From NCBI GenBank assembly GCA_028706695.1, contig JAQTVU010000189.1:1-5714 (forward strand): a stretch of 5,714 nt of DNA. Direction: 5' to 3'. Each line of letters starts with the position of its first letter. Position 1 is the stretch's first letter. The notes under the pieces were generated by a model. That model did no database searches. It was not told where the DNA came from and worked only from the letters and a program-made list of their open reading frames with translations. Shown piece after piece: positions 1 through 4,118 of the stretch. The DNA is from Mycobacterium sp. Lineage in GTDB: Bacteria > Actinomycetota > Actinomycetes > Mycobacteriales > Mycobacteriaceae. The position numbers were made by a program, and so were the translations under genes.

Positions 1-404
1 CGCCAGTGCGGCCAGCAGGCCCATCGTGTCGACCACGAGGCGGCGCTTGCGGCCGTTAACCTTCTTGCCCGCGTCAAAGCCGCGCACCGCCGCCGCGCCC
101 ACGGTGTGAGCGCCCTTGACTAACTGGGCGTCCACGCAGCCCGCCGCGGCTATCCACCGTCTTGACGCCAGCGCTTGAAGTACCAGAACACCGTCGCCCA
201 CGGCGGAAAGTCGTGCGGCAGTTGACGCCACGCGCACCCCGTGCGGTTCACGTACAGGATCGCATCCACGATCCGGCGCCTGGGGTGCACCGCGGGACGA
301 CCACCCGAGCGCGGCTCAGGCGCCAACGGTTCGATCGCCTGCCACTGCGCACCGGTTAGATCCGAGGGGTAACGCTGCTCTCGACCACGAGTCCACACTG
401 ACAA
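1..404 (-). pseudogene. IS5-family transposase, internally deleted and partial
   Basis: This encodes an IS5-type DDE transposase, which would cut and join the ends of its own IS. The first 84 codons (404-153) carry the N-terminal DUF4096-like region: RYPSDLTGAQW, then GGRPAVHPRRRIVDAILYV, TGCAWRQLPHDFPPW and the YFKRWRQDGG segment. That frame stops at TAG (152-150). A second frame, 153 down to 1, continues with the catalytic region: CVDAQLVKGAHTVGA, GFDAGKKVNGRKRR and LVVDTMGLLAALA. The VDAQ and VVD aspartates match the usual DDE positions. Intact relatives have roughly 20-25 residues between these blocks, so an out-of-frame deletion at about 150-155 fits better than a sequencing slip. The start is TTG at 404 or GTG at 398; no ATG is available before an upstream in-frame stop. 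The C-terminus lies outside the window. The gene is almost certainly inactive. Family assignment is from remembered motifs. Confidence 0.85.
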
Positions 405-574
405 CTCGAAGTCACATCAATGACGTAGGCACGCCGAGTCCGTTCCCAACACGTTTTCGGCTCTGTTGGTTTCAAATGGCACGGAGGTGTTTGACGGCAT
501 CTCGACCCATTTCCACCGAGGAGTGTCGGTAACTCCCGCGAAATTCGAGGTCGCGAAAATTTCTCCGATGCGGC
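405..574. other. Spacer between IS5 relic and toxin-antitoxin operon, no gene found
   Basis: No coding region is convincing on either strand. The 166-codon minus-strand reading through here overlaps both the antitoxin gene and the IS5 relic and has no recognisable domain. An AT-richer stretch near 538-570 holds two CGCGAAA copies (starting near 537 and 552) and the GAAAATTTC palindrome-like motif just upstream of the operator. The outer end of the IS5 element should lie somewhere here, but I could not identify its terminal repeat. Confidence 0.5.
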
Positions 575-598
575 ATGTAGAACGAATTCGTAGTACAT
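575..598. promoter_or_regulatory. Palindromic operator of the toxin-antitoxin operon
   Basis: This is an imperfect 24-bp palindrome in which 20 of 24 positions are symmetric. The core is ACGAATTCGT (582-591), and the outer arms are ATGTA (575-579) and TACAT (594-598); only the GA and AG pairs (580-581, 592-593) break symmetry. It sits 1 bp before the first possible GTG start. Antitoxins of the VapB/Phd type commonly autoregulate by binding palindromes that overlap their own promoter, so this is the likely binding site of the antitoxin or antitoxin-toxin complex. The palindrome is seen directly; its role is inferred. Confidence 0.7.
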
Positions 599-599
599 T
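594..599 (+). promoter_or_regulatory. Candidate -10 element (TACATT), leaderless antitoxin transcript
   Basis: TACATT fits the mycobacterial TANNNT -10 pattern. If its last T is at -7, transcription begins at 606, the G of the third of three consecutive GTG codons (600, 603, 606). That would give a leaderless mRNA starting with GTG, a common arrangement in mycobacteria. I see no good Shine-Dalgarno sequence upstream of 600 and no strong -35. The motif overlaps the right arm of the operator, so bound repressor would block RNA polymerase. Confidence 0.5.
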
Positions 600-878
600 G
601 TGGTGGTGGGTGAAGTATCCGTACGAACGCTGAACCAGGAGACATCCAAGGTCTTGGCCCGCGTCAAGCGCGGCGAGGAGATCACCTTGACTGAACGCGG
701 CGAGGTGATCGCTCGCATAGTTCCGGCATCGTCCGGCCCTCTGGACTCACTCATCAGTGCCGGAAGGGTGCAGCCGGCGACCACGCACGGCCGGGCACCG
801 CGGCCTACGATTCCGATGCGGGGCGGTCTCGACGCCGGAAAGCTGTTGGAGCGCATGCGTGCTGAGGAACGGTATTAG
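600..878 (+). CDS. vapB: Phd/YefM (VapB)-type antitoxin
   Basis: This is the antitoxin of a type II toxin-antitoxin pair; it should neutralise the downstream PIN toxin and repress the operon. At most 92 residues: the N-terminal half (VSVRTLNQETSKVLARVKRG, then EEITLTERGEVIARIVP) is a Phd/YefM DNA-binding and dimerisation domain, with the typical RTLNQ, VKRGEEI and TERG blocks. A Pro/Gly/Arg-rich linker follows, and the C-terminal helix (KLLERMRAEERY) is the expected toxin-binding element. Three GTG codons at 600, 603 and 606 could each start; 606 (90 residues, MGEVSVRTL) is preferred because a -10 motif would place transcription there. The stop TAG is three bases before the toxin start, so the two genes are co-transcribed. 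The gene looks intact. The symbol is generic: the paralogue number cannot be told from sequence alone, and a Phd/Doc-style name is also defensible, but the PIN partner favours VapB. Confidence 0.87.
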   Translation: MVVGEVSVRTLNQETSKVLARVKRGEEITLTERGEVIARIVPASSGPLDSLISAGRVQPATTHGRAPRPTIPMRGGLDAGKLLERMRAEERY

Positions 879-881
879 CGT

Positions 882-1289
882 GTGATCTATCTGGAAACCT
901 CGGCACTGGTCAAGTTGATTCGGATCGAAGTCGAGTCTGCCGCTTTAGGTGATTGGCTCGACGAACAGACCGAACTTCCTTGGATTACATCGGTTTTGAC
1001 CGAAGTCGAGTTACCCCGAGCGATCCGGGCAGTCGCCCCCGAAGGGTTACCGGCTGTGCCTTCCGTGCTAGCAAGGCTGGATCGTTTTGAAATCGACTCG
1101 GTCATACGGTCCACTGCGGCGGCCTACCCTAACGTAGCCCTGCGCTCGCTCGACGCGATTCACCTAGCCACTGCACAAACGGCTGCATCTGCGGCGCCGT
1201 TGACCGCTCTGGTTACGTACGACAATCGCCTCAAAGAAGCCGCCGAGTCCCTGGCGATCTTGGTCGTCGCACCCGGCAAAGCGCATTGA
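882..1289 (+). CDS. vapC: VapC-type PIN-domain toxin
   Basis: This is a PIN-domain ribonuclease, 135 residues, the normal length for VapC. Toxins of this family use Mg-dependent RNase activity, often on tRNA or 23S rRNA, to stop translation when the antitoxin is degraded. Visible family motifs are the N-terminal YLETSALVKL (residues 3-12), TEVEL with Glu43, RSLDAIHLA with Asp91, and the TYDNRL block with Asp114. The first catalytic position is Glu5 where most members have Asp (YLDTSALVKL); the other acidic positions are kept. Translation starts at GTG 882; a purine-rich GAGGAA lies about 14 bases upstream inside the antitoxin gene, so coupling to antitoxin translation is likely. The frame is open with no disruption. 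RNA target and paralogue number cannot be judged. Whether Glu5 weakens activity is unknown. Confidence 0.88.
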   Translation: MIYLETSALVKLIRIEVESAALGDWLDEQTELPWITSVLTEVELPRAIRAVAPEGLPAVPSVLARLDRFEIDSVIRSTAAAYPNVALRSLDAIHLATAQTAASAAPLTALVTYDNRLKEAAESLAILVVAPGKAH

Positions 1290-1480
1290 AGCCGTCGAGT
1301 AACAGTACCGAGATGTCCTGCGGGTCCCTCGCGACACTCGATGACATCGCCTGTCGCAGGCCGCTGTACCGCGCCACTCCCCCGCCCTGCTGGCCGCAAA
1401 CAGCAGAGTCGGGGTTGACCCCTGATGGTGGACACTGACTGGTGGGGCCATCGGTACTGCCCGGGAAGGTTGTCCACCTG
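1290..1480. other. Spacer, possible IS3 outer end, no gene
   Basis: I see no supported gene. Two small inverted repeats are present: CTGCTG/CAGCAG (1387-1406, 8-nt loop) and GGGG/CCCC (1411-1422). Neither is followed by a T-tract, so I do not call a terminator. The stretch after about 1417, with repeated GGTGGACAC- and GGTGGGGC-like words, may contain the left end of the IS3 relic that follows; its exact boundary is not resolved. Confidence 0.4.
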
Positions 1481-1587
1481 TCGGGCAAGCGTCGGAAGCA
1501 CACGTCAGCGGCGCAACGATTCTGCATGCCCACCACGGCACCCAGTTCACCTCGTGCAGCTTCAGTGAGAACATCCGACGCGCTGCG
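1481..1587 (+). pseudogene. IS3-family relic, orfA start joined to orfB DDE fragment
   Basis: Two short pieces of an IS3-type transposase lie side by side in different frames. Positions 1484-1507 read GKRRKHTS, which resembles the extreme N-terminus of IS3 OrfA (usual form GKRRKHTPEQ). Positions 1525-1584 read HAHHGTQFTSCSFSENIRRA, which matches the OrfB integrase-core segment normally written HADHGTQFTSW; the catalytic Asp of that motif is His here. An intact element would have roughly 1 kb between these points, so almost the whole element was deleted. The relic abuts the IS110 relic at about 1580-1589. The OrfB match is clear by motif; the OrfA match rests on eight residues and is weaker. 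It cannot be functional. Confidence 0.65.
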
Positions 1588-2095
1588 CGACCCGCATGTG
1601 GCGGTCCGCATCGCCGCTACGCGCCCTGGCGCGCCGCCACCAGATGCTCACCGACGAGATCGCCGACCTCGACGCCCAACTGCGACCGCTCGTCGAGCGG
1701 GCCAATCCACAACTACGTGCCATCCGCGGCGTCGGCTACCAGACCGCCGCCCAGCTACTGATCACCGCCGGTGACAACCCCGGATCAGCTCCGAGGCGGC
1801 ATTTGCCGCCCTCTGCGGGGTCGCGCCGATCCCGGCCTCCAGCGGCAAAACCCGCCGCCACCGGCTATCACGCGGCGGCGACCGCCAAGCCAACTGGGCA
1901 CTGCACATGATCGCCTGCACCCGGCTTGCCACCGATCCCCAAACCCGCGCCTACCGTGGTGGTCGTCGTGCACGAGAACAACTGTCCTCCACAGACATCC
2001 TGCGCTGCCTCAAACGCTACCCGACAGGTCTACAAGGCCCTCACCGGCACAAACACCGAAAGAGACCCCAGCAGCTTGACAACCATAGGAGCATC
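1580..2095 (+). pseudogene. IS110-family transposase C-terminal half, three frameshifts
   Basis: IS110-type DEDD transposases have an N-terminal RuvC-like domain and a C-terminal Tnp2 (transposase_20) domain with a catalytic Ser. Only the second half remains. In order: DPHVAVRIAA (from 1589), a shift near 1617, LRALARRHQMLTDEIADLDA with LRAIRGVGYQTAAQLL to about 1785, a second shift, then SSEAAFAALCGVAPIPASSG, KTRRHRLSRGGDRQANWALH, MIACTRLATDPQTRAYRG and STDILRCLKRY to about 2019, a third shift, then RQVYKALTG. The ASSGK motif at 1835-1849 includes the expected catalytic Ser. The RuvC-like half is missing, replaced by the IS3 relic. The frame stays open past the transposase end into the next element. 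The tail 2074-2095 looks like element-end DNA, and TnpB homology begins at 2096. Clearly inactive. Confidence 0.85.
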
Positions 2096-2376
2096 CATCA
2101 GCGCGAGCGCGGTCGAAGATCTCGACTTCGCCGACGCCCGGGCCCTCGGTGCGAAACCATGGGCCGCGGCGCCCGCGGGAAACGCTTCGGCGCCACCGTA
2201 TCCGGCATTCCAACGGCGGTGTTCCGCAACCGGCTGGCCGGCATGGCCACCCGCGCCGGTGTCGAGGTGTGCGCGGTCAACCGTGCCTACAGCAGCATCT
2301 GGGGCGCCCAACACTGGCAGAGCGGCCCCTATCGAAACGTCACCCGACACCAGGCAGCCGCCACGGTGATCGGGCG
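2096..2376 (+). pseudogene. TnpB-like (IS605 OrfB-type) C-terminal fragment, copy 1
   Basis: This is a fragment of a RuvC-fold TnpB-like gene. It reads AVEDLDFADARALGAK in one frame, loses one base near 2149, then continues as MGRGARGKRFGATVSGIP, FRNRLAGMATRAGVEVCAV, NRAYSSIWGAQHWQSGPY and RNVTRHQAAATVIGR. Each block has a direct counterpart in the minus-strand copy at 2377-3270, including the RuvC-II Glu of AVEDLDF and the RuvC-III-like TRHQAAA segment. The placement of the missing base comes from comparing the two copies: GGTGCGAAACCATGGG here against GGCCGCGAGACCATGGG there. Copy 1 also has one extra codon at HWQSGPY. The left end is set by IS110-derived DNA, so the N-terminal part, including RuvC-I, is missing. 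After 2376 the match stops. The open frame to 2539 is antisense of copy 2, not a genuine C-terminus. Confidence 0.82.
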
Positions 2377-2788
2377 CCCCGGTGTCGGCTTCCGGTGCTC
2401 ACCTGCTGGCTGTCTGGTCCCGGTCTGGTTGGCAGCTCTCACCGCGCGATCCGCCGGTCGCGCCGGTGTCACACCTTTCCGTCGCCGTGCCGAAAAGCCT
2501 TGGGCGCGACGCCCGATCACCGTGGCCGCGGCCTGGTGACGGGTGACGTTTTCATAGGGGCGGCACCAGTGCTGGGCGCCCCACGTGCTGGTGTAGGCGG
2601 GGTTGACCGCGAACACCGCGATCTGCGCGCGGTGGGCCATGCCGGCCAGCCGGTCACGAAACCGTCCAGTAGGGATGCCAGAGACGGTGCGGCGGAACCG
2701 TTTGCCCCATGTCCCGCGTCCCATGGTCTCGCGGCCGGTTGTGCGGGCGTCGGCGAAGTCGAGGTCCTCGACGGCGATCGCGGTGATG
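2096..2788. repeat. Imperfect inverted repeat formed by two convergent TnpB-like copies
   Basis: The left arm (2096-2376) and right arm (2510-2788) are reverse-complement homologues, by eye roughly three quarters identical, separated by 133 nt (2377-2509). The innermost 16 bp match exactly: CCACGGTGATCGGGCG at 2361-2376 pairs with its reverse complement at 2510-2525. The arms correspond to the same protein segment from AVEDLDF to VIGR on opposite strands. The centre encodes the C-terminal tail of the minus-strand copy. Confidence 0.8.
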
Positions 2789-3315
2789 TTGTGTCGCTGC
2801 GCGTAGTTGATGAGGCGGGTGATGGCGTGGCGCACCTGGGCGTCGCGACGGGACGCGGCGCCGGTGGCGTCGATGTCGATGCGGTAGGCCGCACCCATCG
2901 GGTTGCCGTGCAGATCCAGCCGGCGCACCGCCAGGTGCCCGTCGTTGAGATCCACCGCGACAACCTCGCCGGTGGCGTACACATCCTCACCGACGCCGCA
3001 GCCGTCACGGCCCGCCCAATAGGGCAGCGACGGGATAGCCCACGCCGCGGTCAGGTAACGGCCACCCCGGCCAGGCTTGCGGGTGATGGTGTAGGATGCC
3101 GAGTTCCCGCTGCTGATGCGGCCGGCCCACTCCCGGCCGCGATAGCCGAATACCGCGGGGCACGACAGCACGTAGCGCCCGCGCGAGGCGTTGGCCAGGT
3201 GCTCCAGCGGTTTGGGCAACCGCACACTGACCTGTCCGGCCGGGGTGACGGTGATGGTCAGGTTGTCATTTGCCAGCGCTATGGGACCACCTGGTTGCCA
3301 GGAGCATGGGACCAC
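2329..3315 (-). pseudogene. TnpB-like (IS605 OrfB-type) protein, N-terminus cut by IS21, copy 2
   Basis: This is a TnpB-related RuvC-fold protein. Canonical TnpB is an RNA-guided DNA nuclease of IS605/IS607 elements; here the activity is unknown. Numbering from the GTG at 3315, residues 1-15 come from the IS21 end and genuine homology begins at about Asn16 (3270), so the N-terminal part is lost. RuvC-I is VVAVDLNDGHLAV (Asp122), RuvC-II is AIAVEDLDFADA (Glu183), and the RuvC-III equivalent is ENVTRHQAAATVIGRR with His260 near the position where TnpB has Asp. The VNPAYTSTWGAQHW segment (237-250) sits where TnpB usually has a CxxC zinc ribbon; no such ribbon is present. A basic tail follows (RRAQGFSARRRKGVTPARP), then residues from about 313 on are antisense of copy 1. 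The reading frame between the two junctions is intact. It could be expressed from the IS21 end, but I infer a truncated, inactive gene. Confidence 0.82.
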
Positions 3316-3317
3316 CT
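3271..3317. repeat. Tandem IS21 end repeats (transposase-binding sites)
   Basis: Two 22-bp direct copies start at 3271 and 3296, a 25-bp period. Each has TGCCAG, four variable bases (CGCT or GAGC), then ATGGGACCACCT; 18 of 22 positions agree. IS21 elements carry multiple short repeats at each end that bind IstA, and this placement just downstream of istB fits the right-end pair. The outer copy starts with TG, as expected for the IS tip. The repeats are seen directly; their function is from family knowledge. Confidence 0.8.
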
Positions 3318-3324
3318 TGGCGCG

Positions 3325-4116
3325 TTATTGAGGATGCTGGGTTGGTGGGTGGGGGTCAAGTCCGCGGCGGTGTCGTTGGCGGTATGAGGGGCCTTCGATG
3401 ACCAGGGTGTGGGCGTTGGAGGTGAGTCGGTCGATGGCTGATTGGGCTAGTAGCGCGTCGGTGGTCATGGTCAGCCATTCGGCGGGTTCGCGGTTGGAGG
3501 TGATGATGGTGGTCTTGTTGCGGTGGCGTTCGACGGTGAGTTCGTAGAAGTCGTTGGTGTTGGTGGGGTCGAGGGGGCGTAGTGCGAAGTCGTCGATGAG
3601 GAGGACGTCGATGGTGGTGAGTTTGCGGAGTTCGGCGTCGAGGCTGTTGTCCAGGCGTGCGGCGCGTAGTCGGTGGAATAGTTTGTCGGCGCGGGCGAAC
3701 AGCACACTGCGGCGGCGTCCGATGAGCATGTGTCCCAATGCGGTTGCCAGGTGGGTCTTTCCGACTCCGACGGGTCCGAGGATGATCACCGATTGGCCTT
3801 GGTCGGCGAAGCGCAGTGAGGTGAGGTCGGTGAGCAGGGCGCGGTCGTAGTGCAGGTCTTCGGCGGCTTTCCAGGTGTCGATGCGCATCGCCGGGTCAAG
3901 TCCAGCTTTGCGGGATCGTAGTGCTGCAGAGCGTGATTGGCGGCGGGAGACTTCGTCGGCGAGGAGTTGTTCGAGGAAGGTGATGTGGGACAGTTGGTGT
4001 TGGCGGGCCAGGGCAGCGCGTTGAGGCAAAGTGTCGGCCAGCGCGCCGAGCTTGAGGGCTTTGAGCAGTGCGATCAGGTCGGCGCCGAGGGGTTCGGTGG
4101 CTTTGGTGGTGGTCAT
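3325..4116 (-). CDS. istB: IS21 helper ATPase IstB
   Basis: IstB is the AAA+ ATPase that assembles on target DNA and activates the IstA transposase. At 263 residues it has normal family length. The N-terminal part (1-90) is the IstB-type helical region beginning MTTTKATEPLGADLIALLK. Walker A is GPVGVGKT (114-121), Walker B is VLLIDDF (171-177), the sensor-like ITSNREP follows (205-211), and an arginine-finger-like Arg230 lies in SAIDRLTSN. A short basic and proline-rich tail ends the protein. ATG 4116 is two bases after the istA TGA stop (4121-4119), so translation is probably coupled to istA. TAA at 3327-3325 ends the gene. No disruption is visible, so the protein should be functional. Confidence 0.95.
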   Translation of the reverse strand: MTTTKATEPLGADLIALLKALKLGALADTLPQRAALARQHQLSHITFLEQLLADEVSRRQSRSAALRSRKAGLDPAMRIDTWKAAEDLHYDRALLTDLTSLRFADQGQSVIILGPVGVGKTHLATALGHMLIGRRRSVLFARADKLFHRLRAARLDNSLDAELRKLTTIDVLLIDDFALRPLDPTNTNDFYELTVERHRNKTTIITSNREPAEWLTMTTDALLAQSAIDRLTSNAHTLVIEGPSYRQRHRRGLDPHPPTQHPQ

Positions 4117-4118
4117 GG

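Noticed and set aside
459..474. GGCTCTGTTGG motif resembling an IS6/IS903-like terminal repeat
   Set aside because: It points the wrong way to be the outer end of the IS5 relic, and no partner copy is visible in the window.
356..856. Minus-strand 166-codon open frame across the antitoxin promoter
   Set aside because: It overlaps the antitoxin gene, its operator and the IS5 relic, and shows no domain; it is an antisense shadow.
1387..1422. Possible terminator after the toxin gene
   Set aside because: The stems are only 4-6 bp and neither is followed by a T-tract; they may belong to IS3 end DNA.
1160..1611. Three overlapping minus-strand open frames behind the toxin gene
   Set aside because: They overlap the toxin gene and IS3 relic in antisense, show no motifs and differ only by frame, as expected in GC-rich DNA.
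2096..2788. CRISPR array or other short-repeat guide locus near the TnpB-like genes
   Set aside because: There are no regularly spaced short direct repeats; the repeats are the two coding copies in inverted orientation.
2149..3387. Plus-strand 412-codon open frame
   Set aside because: It is mostly the antisense of the TnpB-like copy 2 and reads as arginine/histidine-rich then valine/glycine-rich sequence without domains. RuvC motifs are on the minus strand.
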